This document shows positions 8,706 through 18,600 of a stretch of DNA of 44,503 nucleotides, piece after piece. The notes under the pieces were generated by a model. It saw nothing but the letters and a program-made list of their open reading frames with translations. It did not search any database and was not told where the DNA came from. The position numbers and the translations under genes were made by a program. This stretch comes from Phycisphaeraceae bacterium (GTDB lineage Bacteria; Planctomycetota; Phycisphaerae; Phycisphaerales; Phycisphaeraceae): NCBI GenBank assembly GCA_002716625.1, contig PBAS01000008.1:1-44503 (forward strand). The letters run 5' to 3'. Positions within the stretch are counted from its first letter, which is position 1. Each line of letters starts with the position of its first letter.

Positions 8706-9518
8706 CTAGGCGCCAAGCTCAAACCGAACAAATTGTTGAATCGTGGCACCATCAGGGAGGTAAGACCCAACAGATTTTTTTGCGTCCAACTCTCGGATGT
8801 AAGTCTGGCCCAAGAGGGTGTTCTCATTGATCCATTTGCGTAGTTTGCCAGTCACCATTTTCTCGATAATACTGTCCGGCTTTCCTGAATCCTTTGCTTC
8901 TTCAACAAAGTTGGCTTTCTGCTGATCGATCAACTCCGACGCCAACCCCTTTTCGTCCACCGCCAGTGGCTAGGGGACCAAGGGGGGCACAGCCGCGGCA
9001 ATGTGTTGGCACAAACCCCTTAAAAGATCCTCCGACATGTCACCCTCACCTTGGATGATTGCACCGATTTTATGGTTATGGTGCAGATAGGAACCCAAGG
9101 TACCGCCGGAATATTTGATACCACGGCCCACGGTAATGTTTTCCTTGATCGTGATCCGCAGATCATCGACGATGCTCTCCATCTCACTATTCAAAGTGAC
9201 CTCACCATCATCGCAAGCCAGTGCAATCTGGGCTATCTTTTCAGCACCGGCCAGGAAGCTTTCATTTCTTCCGGTGAAATCTGTTTCGCTCAGCAACTCG
9301 ATCATGGCAACCGAACCGTCATCCCGTGCAATGGCAATCGCACCTTCAGAAGCTTGGCGGTCACTACGCTCCTCCATATCACCCTTGAGCTTTTCGCGAA
9401 GCATCTCGATCGCCGCGTCAAAGTCGCCCTGGGTTTCTTCTAGCGCCGCCTTGCACTCCATCATGCCGACTCCGGTCCGCTGCCTTAATGTCATTACGTC
9501 CTTGGCACTAATGGCCAT
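8706..9518 (-). pseudogene. tsf: Elongation factor Ts gene interrupted by one in-frame TAG
   Basis: EF-Ts is the nucleotide exchange factor that recycles EF-Tu in the cytoplasm. The N-terminal part (MAISAKDVMTLRQRTGVGMMECKAAL) is the standard UBA-like EF-Ts start, with ATG 9518 preceded by GGAGGA at good spacing. The second part (SGKPDSIIEKMVTGKLRKWI, NTLLGQTYIREL) is the usual EF-Ts C-terminal region. The two halves are in the same frame, parted only by TAG at 8970-8972 in the context AAAVPPLVP-stop-PLAVDEKGL. No frameshift is needed to join them; a total of about 270 codons is normal for the family. A GTG 10 bases after the stop could in theory restart, but it has no clear ribosome site. 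The gene is normally essential and follows rpsB by 112 bases. The stop may be a base-call error, a real mutation or a read-through site. The gene itself ends in TAG, so TAG is not reassigned. Confidence 0.88.
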
Positions 9519-9630
9519 CGATCAGTCCTCCAATGAGTGGAATTGCAGCCGGTACGGGTAACCAACTCATGCGTTGGGCCTTCCTGGCCACGAAATCTAA
9601 TTTGGATTGCTACCTTTAACCCTGGGCCTG

Positions 9631-10572
9631 TTATGGATCCGTCGATGGGGGTGTGGTGATACCAGCCAAAGAACCCTTTGGCCCCTCAGCGGGAGTCGTG
9701 GGGGGCACTGATTCTGCCGCTTGACTGGAATGATCTGCATCTGCTGACTGGGGGGCCTCTGCCTGTGGTTCGGACCCACTATCACTATCAGTTGTCTCTT
9801 CATCGGCACGGAACATGGCCCGGCTACTGCGACGAGGGCTTTGTGCTGCAGTATCACCAGTTTCCTGATCCTCACCCTCAGCTGCTTCGCGACGGACACT
9901 TTTGCCTTCCATCACAGCTGCACAAAGGCTTTGAACAATGACCTCAATGGAACGCATGGCATCGTCATTGCCTGGAATAGGGATATCTGCATATGCTGGG
10001 TCACTATCGGTATCGATCAGGCACACTGTCGGAATACCAAGTTTTCTGGCCTCCTTGACAGCGTTCATTTCGTGCCCCACGTCAATGACAATCATTGCTC
10101 CAGGCAACTTGGTCATATTACGGATACCGCTGAGATTGCGAAGAATCTTGGTCTTCTCCCGCCTCAGGTTACTTTCCATCTTCTTGGAGTAGTTATTGAT
10201 CTCTCCGCTTTCTTCAAGCCCTTCAAGCTCCTCAAGCCGCTTGAGCCGTTCACGAATGGTTCGAAAGTTGGTCAAGGTACCACCCAACCATCTCTCGCAA
10301 ACCCAATGCATGCCCGCCTCTTCGACCCGCGTCGCAATCGTATTGCGTGCCTGGCGCTTGGTGCCAACAAATAGCACATCCTGTCCAGATGCAACCAAGT
10401 CTGTAATGAATTTGCGGGCAAGTAACAGCCCCTTAACCGTGGCTTTCAAATCAATGATATGGATCTTGTTTCGCTTGCCGAAGATGTAAGGCCGCATCTT
10501 CGGATTCCAATTGGTTGAGCGATGTCCGAAGTGAATTCCTGCTTCAACCAGTTCTTTGACCAAGGTGGGCAT
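9631..10572 (-). CDS. rpsB: 30S ribosomal protein S2
   Basis: The product is 313 residues and belongs to the small ribosomal subunit. The opening ([22 protein letters not shown]), [25 protein letters not shown] and [15 protein letters not shown] are hallmark S2 segments. After about residue 230 comes a tail of roughly 80 residues, rich in Glu, Asp, Ser, Pro and Ala, that the E. coli protein (241 residues) lacks. ATG 10572 has AGGA eight bases upstream. The gene is first in the usual rpsB-tsf pair. A structured leader lies just upstream and may regulate it. Confidence 0.97.
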   Translation of the reverse strand: MPTLVKELVEAGIHFGHRSTNWNPKMRPYIFGKRNKIHIIDLKATVKGLLLARKFITDLVASGQDVLFVGTKRQARNTIATRVEEAGMHWVCERWLGGTLTNFRTIRERLKRLEELEGLEESGEINNYSKKMESNLRREKTKILRNLSGIRNMTKLPGAMIVIDVGHEMNAVKEARKLGIPTVCLIDTDSDPAYADIPIPGNDDAMRSIEVIVQSLCAAVMEGKSVRREAAEGEDQETGDTAAQSPRRSSRAMFRADEETTDSDSGSEPQAEAPQSADADHSSQAAESVPPTTPAEGPKGSLAGITTPPSTDP

Positions 10573-10964
10573 CTATCAATCCTGTCTGGTTTACTACACT
10601 ACTCGCACCCAGTCGCACCACTTAGCTTGGTGTGACCAAGTACATTTGGTGGCAGTGCATTGGGGGAAAAATCGGTCGCTAACCGACTCGAACCTCAACC
10701 ATTTGGTGGCAGGCAGTTTTCCTAAGACCACTACCAGCCCACAGCCATACCGGCCTAAACGAGCCAGAAGGGCGATTATAGCGTTGAATGATCTGGCTGC
10801 AACCAAAATCACCATGGCCAGGGGTAGGTACATGGCATTCGATACCATCGCCTGCTCAGGAACCACTGCTTTTTAGTTGATCCAGTTGCGGATCACTTAA
10901 AACTGCCAATGTGGGCTGCATCCACGGGATCTGGCGGGACCATATCCAGATCTGCAGAAACTGG
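10573..10964. other. Intergenic region upstream of rpsB
   Basis: About 390 bases lie between the WecA-like gene stop (10965) and the rpsB start, both on the minus strand. Short open frames exist on both strands, but none has a ribosome site or a recognisable product, so I treat it as non-coding. It should contain the rpsB promoter and leader. Apart from the nested stem at 10616-10651, I see nothing definite. Confidence 0.5.
10616..10651 (-). promoter_or_regulatory. Nested stem-loop in the rpsB 5' leader
   Basis: Two nested pairings are visible: CACCA (10616-10620) with TGGTG (10647-10651), and inside them CTTGGT (10626-10631) with ACCAAG (10635-10640) around a three-base loop. The structure sits 44 bases before the rpsB start codon. 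Ribosomal protein S2 controls its own leader in other bacteria, so an autoregulatory element is plausible. That role is inference from position only. Confidence 0.35.
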
Positions 10965-12251
10965 TCAGGAATCACTCACACTGACAGCAGCTGTCCCTTT
11001 TAGCAGTAACACCTTTCTTTGAGCAGACTTATAGGCCATGACAACAACAAACCCAAAGACCACCGCAAAGACGACTATCACAAATCGCCATCTAAGAAAT
11101 ACCAAGGCACATCCCAATATGGCGAAGATGAGTGATAGGGCATACATCGTCAAAACCGTCAATTTAACGCTCATGTGGTGACCAAAACCCCAATTCGTGA
11201 AACCTCGGGCGATTTGGTGGTGTAGGTGCTGACTGTCACCTTCCATAATTGATTGGCGGGCCATCAACCGCCGGAAGATGGTCAACGCCGTATCCGTAAT
11301 GGGCAAAGCAAAGATGATCAGTGCCGCACACACCAGTTGCGGCCCCATGGTCAACCCGTGAGCAAATAAAAGAATGGTTGTAGCACTCAGATAGCCCAGC
11401 AACATGGATCCGGCATCGCCCATAAAGATATTGGCAGGATTGAAGTTATGAGGCAGAAACCCGAGCAGGGCACCGAGAATGGCCAAGCACATTACGACCC
11501 GTACCGGGTCACTCATCAGATCGGCCGTTGAAGGATCCGCATTGGGGTTGCTAATGGCCACTGCCACGTAACAGGAGATCACCAGAAACCCAAGGCATGC
11601 AATGCCCAAGACCCCGGTGGCTAAACCGTCAAGTCCGTCGAGCAGGTTGACGGCATTACAGGCACCCAACACAAACAAAGCAATCACCACTGCACCCAGT
11701 GCATAGCTCAGTGTATATGGAAATCCAGCAATCAACTCCGGATCAGGTAGATGCAGTGCCATCAACACACTGTGCATCAGTGAGGTCCCAGCAGTGTTAT
11801 TGGAAGCGAGAATACCGGCAGCAATCAATTGGGCGCCGAGTTTCACCCGGGGACTGATTCGAACCACATCATCGACCAGACCGCACACGGTAATAATAAT
11901 GGCACCCCACACGATTGCCTGTGGAAATTGTACCGTTTTAAAACCGTACCGGGCGAGGTGGGGGCTGACACTGCCACACAAAAGCACACCCGCCAACCAC
12001 CCCAAAAAGATCCCAATACCGCCAAGATAGGGAATCGGCTCGAGATGACTTTTCCTTGCAAGATCCGGTTGATCAATGATCTTGAACCGAATCGCCATAC
12101 GCCGCATGAGTGGGGTTGAAACAATAGTAACGGCCCATGCAATAAAAAAGACGCCGATATAAGGCGAAAGGATATTATCCAGTGCCGCTACAACAGTCTG
12201 CGTAACCGACTCGGTAACGTGCTCAGTGCTGACAGGGGGATCTGATTTCAC
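10965..12251 (-). CDS. WecA/TagO-type undecaprenyl-phosphate sugar-1-phosphate transferase
   Basis: This 428-residue polytopic membrane protein belongs to the MraY/WecA family, which transfers a HexNAc-1-phosphate from UDP-sugar to undecaprenyl phosphate and so starts a lipid-linked glycan. Family motifs are present: DQPDLARKSH with PYLGGIGIF, the DDVVRISPR loop, NAVNLLDGLDGLATG, NIFMGDAGS and the histidine loop QHLHHQIAR typical of the WecA branch. About ten or eleven membrane segments can be counted. The start is GTG 12251, and its G is shared with the TAG stop of the upstream epimerase gene, a sign of translational coupling. It is the last gene of the exopolysaccharide operon. WecA fits better than MraY because of the HxHH motif and the context, but the sugar specificity is unknown. 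Confidence 0.9.
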   Translation of the reverse strand: MKSDPPVSTEHVTESVTQTVVAALDNILSPYIGVFFIAWAVTIVSTPLMRRMAIRFKIIDQPDLARKSHLEPIPYLGGIGIFLGWLAGVLLCGSVSPHLARYGFKTVQFPQAIVWGAIIITVCGLVDDVVRISPRVKLGAQLIAAGILASNNTAGTSLMHSVLMALHLPDPELIAGFPYTLSYALGAVVIALFVLGACNAVNLLDGLDGLATGVLGIACLGFLVISCYVAVAISNPNADPSTADLMSDPVRVVMCLAILGALLGFLPHNFNPANIFMGDAGSMLLGYLSATTILLFAHGLTMGPQLVCAALIIFALPITDTALTIFRRLMARQSIMEGDSQHLHHQIARGFTNWGFGHHMSVKLTVLTMYALSLIFAILGCALVFLRWRFVIVVFAVVFGFVVVMAYKSAQRKVLLLKGTAAVSVSDS

Positions 12252-13270
12252 TACAAAAATTGGTCCTTACCGCGTCGGTGACGTGGGCTAACAGCTGTCC
12301 GATGCTCCTGTTTGGCAAGACGGATCAACTTCGATAATGTTTCCCTAAGGTCATAGCGAGGTGTGTAATCAATGATCTCACGAAGCTTAGATAAGTCAGG
12401 TATCCGTCTTGCCGGATCTTCAAAACCAGGCCCGAATGCCTGATCATAAGGAACATATCGCTTCCTGATATCACCGCCACTAAGTTCAATGACAAGATCT
12501 GCCAATTGATCGATGCTGATCTCCGTATCACCACCTATATTGAACACTTGGCCATAGCTCTCTTCGCATGCCAGAAGCCGGGGCATCACGCTGACCACGT
12601 CTTGAACATCGCAAAAAGACCGTCGCTGCGAACCGTCACCATGGATCTCCAGGTCGTCTCCCCGTACCGCCCGCTGGACAAAACGTGGCACCACCATCCC
12701 ATAGTCACCAACTTGACGCGGCCCGATGGTATTGAATAGCCGCACCACAGTCACCGCCAGTCCGTGCTGATATGCAAAAGCCAAGGACAACTGCTCTGCA
12801 ACTGCCTTACTGAGGGCAAAACTCCATCGCGAACACCGGGGAGGACCGATGACCAAGTCATCATCCTCGGACATTGGCTGCCGCATGGGCTTGCCATACA
12901 CTTCACTTGACGAGCAGATCAGAACCCTGGCATTTTGCTGCTTGGCTTGTTCTAAAACCAAGCGTGTTTCTTCGATGTTATTGGTAATCGTTCCAATAGG
13001 CGTTGCCACCGCCGTACGTACACCCACCGAAGCAGCCAGATGGTACACTTCGTCAATATCGGCAAACAGTTTGGGATATTCGTCAACCGCATCACGCACA
13101 CTGGATGCGATGAGTTGGCAATGTACATCAAGCAGAGGCTGAATATTCGATTCCAAACCAGATGAAAGATTGTCAACGACAACCAGGTCGCGTCCCTGCG
13201 CCTTGATATGTTCCACTAGGTGCGAGCCAATAAACCCCGCACCGCCTGTGATAAGGGTCTTGGCGGCCAC
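12251..13270 (-). CDS. NAD-dependent epimerase/dehydratase family protein with Phe at the catalytic Tyr position
   Basis: The product is 339 residues and is an extended short-chain dehydrogenase acting on nucleotide sugars. The NAD-binding motif is ITGGAGFIGSH (residues 7-17), followed by VVDNLSSG. The Ser region CSSSEVYGKP is present, as are VRLFNTIGPRQ and VPRFVQRAVRGDDLEIHGDGSQ of the UDP-sugar epimerase/decarboxylase group. The YxxxK motif reads RWSFALSK, so residue 151 is Phe (codon TTT at 12818-12820) while Lys155 is kept. The start is GTG 13270 with AAAAGGGG about ten bases upstream. The gene lies between the kinase gene and the WecA-like gene, so it should supply a sugar nucleotide for the glycan, unless the Tyr loss makes it inactive or altered. 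Confidence 0.9.
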   Translation of the reverse strand: MAAKTLITGGAGFIGSHLVEHIKAQGRDLVVVDNLSSGLESNIQPLLDVHCQLIASSVRDAVDEYPKLFADIDEVYHLAASVGVRTAVATPIGTITNNIEETRLVLEQAKQQNARVLICSSSEVYGKPMRQPMSEDDDLVIGPPRCSRWSFALSKAVAEQLSLAFAYQHGLAVTVVRLFNTIGPRQVGDYGMVVPRFVQRAVRGDDLEIHGDGSQRRSFCDVQDVVSVMPRLLACEESYGQVFNIGGDTEISIDQLADLVIELSGGDIRKRYVPYDQAFGPGFEDPARRIPDLSKLREIIDYTPRYDLRETLSKLIRLAKQEHRTAVSPRHRRGKDQFL

Positions 13271-13408
13271 CGATAATTAACCCCTTTTCTTCACCCGTTG
13301 GCGTACTGGTTGCCAACGCATGGCCATGCCTGCCGATGGCAATCTTCCCCATGGATGTATTGCCCACCCCTCCCATGTCACGGTCTTCAATTTCACCGCA
13401 CATATCAC

Positions 13409-15607
13409 CTAGCTTGGCAATGATTCATCACCTGTTTCCCGGTAATGGTAAAAAGCCTGGTAATTCTTACGGAAATAACCGCCTGCACTGGACTGCACGC
13501 CATTGAGAATCAAACCCAGCAGATCCGCCCTATCGCCCTCAAGTTGCCTCAGCATTCGACTGATCATTCCACGCTTTTCACTCTTGGCTCGCACGACCAC
13601 CGCAACGGCATCTAGATGTTGACACAAGAGCTTACTGTCTGATGCGACCAAGGCTGGTGGTGCATCAAACAGGATTACATCGTAATCACTTTCCAGTTTG
13701 GCCAGGAGATTCTGAAAGGCAGTACCATCGAGAATCTCTGGCGCCGTCGTCTCCCCACCGCCGGCCGGTAGCAAGTCGATGCCCGCATCATCCACGTGAC
13801 TGATCGCATCTCCCAGGCTGGCCGACTCTTCAAGCACTTCTGCCAAGCCTGGTGCGGTTGGTGTATTAAACAATTGACCTTGGCTTGGACGGCGGAAGTT
13901 TGCATCGACCACTAGCACCTTTTGGCCATTTAATGACAAACTCGTGGCCAGATTACCCACCATTGCTGATGTGCCACATCCTGCTTGAGCCCCCACTAGC
14001 ATCAGGGTCTTGTACCCGCGTCGATCCATCCGGGCCATGATTTCCGTACGGACCTGGCGAAATGCCTCAGCCATCAAACCAGATGGATCTTCCTGAACCA
14101 CTCCCTCAACTGCCTGAGGTCCCGATGGATCTTCTGTGGTCATGGGAATAACACCCAAAAGCGTTGCATCAGGCACAAGATTAATATCGGTGGGTGTCTT
14201 GATTCGCTGGTCAAGCATTTCCGTTAAATACACCCAACCCACCGTGATCGCCAGGACCAAAAGTGCCACGCCACTGATCATTACCGGGTAATTGGGAAAC
14301 GTCAGTTCCGCAACCGTAGGCTGCTGAAGCACGGAAACACGTACCGCATCCGGTCGATCCGACCTGACTCGAATATCCGCCAGCAACTCGGCGGCACGGT
14401 CGTGACGCGCTTGCGTAGCCACCAATCTCTCCTCCATTTGCTCATATTCGGCAATCTTGAGGTTCAGGTCTCGCAACTGCGCATCAGCCGCGGCCATCTG
14501 CGGCCCCATCGATGCAAGCTGGCGGTAAATACCCTCGAGTTCCTGCTGCCCAGCGCTAAGTCGAATAGATGAAGCCATGCGCTGCATCTCCGTACGGGAC
14601 TGGTTGAGTTCGTTTTGTTTTACAAGAATATTCCTATCAATCTCTTTGATCTGGCGATGCTCCGGCCCAAATCCTTTGACAATCAAGTTGGCCTTGAATT
14701 CCTTGAGCCTCTTGATCATTACCCTTGCTTCAGCAATGAAGGGATCCTGATCCTGGAGTGCAGCCCGTTCAGGGCGCTCGTTAAGCTGAGGATCATTGCC
14801 CTGACGCACCTCTTCGGTGTAGTTTAGCTTGGTCATCTCAAGTAACATTTCAAGCTGAGCTTTGGTTTGAACCAACGTCAGATAATGTATCTGTTCCTTC
14901 GACCCTTCAGCTCTGATGACGGCGATATTATTCTGTTCCGAAAAGTCAGTGAGGTCCTTTCTGATAGCTTCCATTTCCTCCAGTGCCCGATCGCGTTCGG
15001 TGGACATCATGCGGCGTAGATCGTCATCGCGATTTCCCAGTTGACGCCGGTAACCCCGCAAAAACTCCTGGTTGATCGCCTGAAGAACAACTGCAGCATC
15101 CTTTTCCCTGGGGGTGCTGAATTTCACTTCAATAATTGATGAATCACGCGGCCTAAAAGCCTTCACCCGTTCATAAAGATCCTCATATGCATCTTCGGCA
15201 CTGTGAAAAGAATTGAACCATTCGGTATCTTTGACATCCGGACGCTTCAAAGTATCGTCAAGCACCACGGGGCTTTTAAGCGTAAGAATCATATTGTTGA
15301 TAAATGTCCTTAGCGCATCCAGTTGCCCACCCTCGTGCGGATCGAGTGGCGCATCGAAGACCTCCGCCAAGCTACCAGTAACCTGCAAGCGTGAGATGGA
15401 TGTGTACCGCGGCACAAAATAATTGCACAGCAGTGAAACAACCACGCCCAAGGCCACACCCACCACAGCTGCGACAATCCACAACCACAGGTACTGACGG
15501 AACAGTCGCATGTGATCCACCGGGCTGAATCGGGATGTGGCAGCAGCCGAACGGGATTCGGGTTGAACATTGACAGATGAAACCGGCATTAGGGGATTTT
15601 GAGTCAT
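13409..15607 (-). CDS. Wzz-type chain-length regulator fused to a bacterial tyrosine kinase (BY-kinase) domain
   Basis: The product is 732 residues. Residues 35-65 and 440-461 are the two membrane segments of a Wzz-type polysaccharide co-polymerase, with a long coiled-coil periplasmic part between them (about 190-410). Residues 515-700 form a CpsD/CapB-like ATPase: Walker A region VGAQAGCGTSAMVGNLA, Walker A' VLVVDANFRRP and Walker B VILFDAPP. The C-terminus has a tyrosine cluster (GYFRKNYQAFYHY), the usual autophosphorylation site. The Walker A Lys is replaced by Thr546 (codon ACA, 13970-13972). ATG 15607 follows GGGAG at five bases. It sits in the exopolysaccharide operon after the TPR gene (25-base gap) and would control chain length and export. 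Confidence 0.93.
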   Translation of the reverse strand: MTQNPLMPVSSVNVQPESRSAAATSRFSPVDHMRLFRQYLWLWIVAAVVGVALGVVVSLLCNYFVPRYTSISRLQVTGSLAEVFDAPLDPHEGGQLDALRTFINNMILTLKSPVVLDDTLKRPDVKDTEWFNSFHSAEDAYEDLYERVKAFRPRDSSIIEVKFSTPREKDAAVVLQAINQEFLRGYRRQLGNRDDDLRRMMSTERDRALEEMEAIRKDLTDFSEQNNIAVIRAEGSKEQIHYLTLVQTKAQLEMLLEMTKLNYTEEVRQGNDPQLNERPERAALQDQDPFIAEARVMIKRLKEFKANLIVKGFGPEHRQIKEIDRNILVKQNELNQSRTEMQRMASSIRLSAGQQELEGIYRQLASMGPQMAAADAQLRDLNLKIAEYEQMEERLVATQARHDRAAELLADIRVRSDRPDAVRVSVLQQPTVAELTFPNYPVMISGVALLVLAITVGWVYLTEMLDQRIKTPTDINLVPDATLLGVIPMTTEDPSGPQAVEGVVQEDPSGLMAEAFRQVRTEIMARMDRRGYKTLMLVGAQAGCGTSAMVGNLATSLSLNGQKVLVVDANFRRPSQGQLFNTPTAPGLAEVLEESASLGDAISHVDDAGIDLLPAGGGETTAPEILDGTAFQNLLAKLESDYDVILFDAPPALVASDSKLLCQHLDAVAVVVRAKSEKRGMISRMLRQLEGDRADLLGLILNGVQSSAGGYFRKNYQAFYHYRETGDESLPS

Positions 15608-15632
15608 CGGACTCCCTCTCTACAAACGGTAA

Positions 15633-18600
15633 TTACTCACTCCATTCATCTTGGAGCTTACGTGCTAAACTGACCGTCTTTTGGTTAAAAGATTTCTTTC
15701 CTTGATCTTGAGCCACATTTAGAAGATCCATGACCTCGTCATGGTGTTCAATCGGATCAACTGCATGCAGGACTCTTGCCAAATGCAGGCAATTGGCCGC
15801 CGTGCGGCCATGATCCATGCTTCGTCGCAGTGTACGGGCTGCGTCACGGGAGTCCCCGTTAAGGTGCTCAATCCACCCGAGCGTGTCCAGTACCTCGGGA
15901 TTACGTGGGTCAAGCTCATGCGCCCGGCGTGCTAAAACCAAAGCCTCTTCGGGCTGACCCAGCAAATCACCCATCAAAAACGCTGTATTATTCAGTGCGC
16001 CAACATCATCCGGATTACGCTGCAATACACGCTCGTAAGCGACACGGGAATTGGCGTAATCACCAGTTTGGTACTTGACCATAGCCAGCATCTTGTCCAT
16101 CCCAATACGCAAAGGCGCATCAGCAGACACCAACTCATCAAGCCGACGAAGACGCTCGTCGGCAGCCTCAAACTGTGCCGTGGCTACCAGGTATTGGCTC
16201 ATCACAAAACTAAATATCAGTTCATTTTCCCCCGTAAGAAGTTGCTCGAGCATCGCCAGAGCCTCCATCGGCCCGATACCCTGGCTCATTTGCCTCGCGA
16301 CGGTAGTCACATGGTCAATGGTTTGGCAGGCCTTCAACGCGGTGGCAAATGCTTCCTTGGCTTCATCCTGTTGATTTGCTCTGGCTAGAGCCAAACCCCG
16401 CAGATGCTGCAGCATAGGAAACTCATCCAACATGGATTGCTGGCTGCTCAATGTCTGCAGGGCTATGTCCGTTTGGCCAGCCTTGATCATGGCAGATACT
16501 AATACATCTAAGGTCTGGGTTGATGGTTTCAGATCAAAAGCCCGTGCAAAGTACTTGATGGCCTCTGCGATCTTGCCTTCCATTTCACTCAATTCACCCA
16601 GATGATAATGCCAACGATATTCACCTGGCATCGCCTTGATTGATTCAAGCAACAATCGGCGCGCTCGATCGTTTCGATCTGTTGCCACATAAAGCAATGC
16701 CAACTCGACTTTGGCATCCACCGAGTCGGGATCACGTTTAAGCACGGCCTGCATCTCGGCAATCGCCTTCTGATACTCACCCGTTCTTTTCAAAAGACGC
16801 GCCAGCAAAAGTCGTGGACGTGTCTGCATAGGATTAAGCTCAAGCGACCTGGCCACCTGCTGCTTGGCCAAAGCAGACATGCCGGGCATCTTGTCCAAGA
16901 CCTTTGCACGTAGATAATAGATCGTCGAATTTTGAGGTGTAAGGTTCTCCGCCTCATCCAGAGCAGTTAGCGCTCGATCATTGTCACTTTTTTTCATGGC
17001 GATCATTGCCTCGAGCAGATAAATCGCTTCATTTTCACCGTGACTCTGACGCTGCTGTGCGAGTACCTCTTCAGCTTTCTCCATCATCCCGAGCGGCAGA
17101 AGCATCTCAATGTAATTGGATGCAACAGATTGATCAGACTGATTTGCGTAATACAGTTTCGTATAGATTTCCACTGCCTCCCGGAAGTAACCACGCTGGA
17201 ACAGGCGCATACCCAGTTCGCGCGACACCAACATGGTCTCTGGATCCTCCAATTCAACCGCTCGCTCAAAGGCCGCCGTTGCATCGGTGCCACGTCCGAT
17301 CTTGATCAACAGCCTACCAAAGGACTGCCAATCTTCGGCCGTAGCCTTATCACCCAGACCTGTCATATAATCCTGCATAATCTGATGGGCCTCATCGCCG
17401 CCACCAACCGCGAAAGCCACCTCTGCCTGCAGTGCTTTACTGATGCGATTGGCGCCATGACCCTCGATCAACTGTTCGACGATCTCTTGCGCCTGGACAT
17501 GATCGCCGGTAGAGGCCAAAAGCAGTGCCAACTGATGTAAATTGCGAAAATCCTTCGGCTTGGACTTGCGGATCTCCTGCCGGATCGCCAAGACCTCTTC
17601 TGGATCGCCATGTTTCTGTGCATAATCGGTATAGATCGCCCGGATTATTGGGCTATCAGATGCATATTCATACGCCTTGGCCAATTGAGCCAGCGCCAAC
17701 TCATACTGCTCCCGCGCGTCGTAAGATGCCGCCAAACCACGCAGGGCATCGACGTTATCGCGTCCAAGTTCCAAAGATTTCTTATATGACTCTATGGCTC
17801 CGACAAATTCTCGTGCCTGTCGCTGGGCATCACCCAGCCTTTCCCACCCCTGCGCCCATTGAGGCCGCTGCTTCAATCCCTCACGCAAATTGGCGACGGC
17901 TGCGCGGTAGTTGCCTTGCGCCATCTCAATACGACTGAAGTAGAACATCCCTTGAGCACGGTCGAGATTGAGCGCCGCAGCGCGGCCTGCAACAGCGCGA
18001 GCGTCATCCCAGCGCTCCTCTGCCAACGCCCGCTGAATCGTGACCTCAATAATCCACCAATGGTCCGGATTCAGCTCCTCGGCTTTGACGAATTCCGCTT
18101 CCGCTGCTTCACCTTCACCGTAACGTAGATGCAACAAATACCGAGCCTTATGTTTTTCAAATTCATCTTCGTATTCCGAAATCCTTTTCTCGATAATTTC
18201 CCGTGGTTTCATCTCACCCGACAGTTGCTTCTCGATCTGATCCAGCCAAGACGAATCACCTCCACCGTCTCGAGCACGTTCCACAAAACTGATTGCTTCC
18301 TCTTTGTCCTTGCTCATCTGAATCAGCATTCTCAACGCAGTTGTATCGGTAAGGTTCTCCTCGAAGAATTCCTCGACGATTGCCTGAGCTTTTTCCTTGC
18401 GGCCTGCCATCAATTCCATCTCGGCAATCGCCAGGGGCGTTCGCTCACGTTTTTCGCTGTTCCTCTTCTGCAATAATTCGATGGCTTTGTCCGGATTCCC
18501 ACGATGTTTTTCAAGAAGAACTAACATCTGATCCGTTCTCTTGTCGCGAGGTTCAATTGATTGAATGAGCTTTTCAGCATCATCAAATTGCTTGTGTTTG

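Noticed and set aside
8706-8972. Reassignment of TAG to an amino acid in this organism
   Set aside because: TAG terminates tsf itself and at least four other genes in the window (ends at 4826, 12251, 13409 and 22428).
13173-13403. 76-codon minus-strand open frame between epimerase and kinase genes
   Set aside because: It overlaps the start of the epimerase gene in another frame and has no recognisable content. The remaining gap of about 140 bases looks like a leader.
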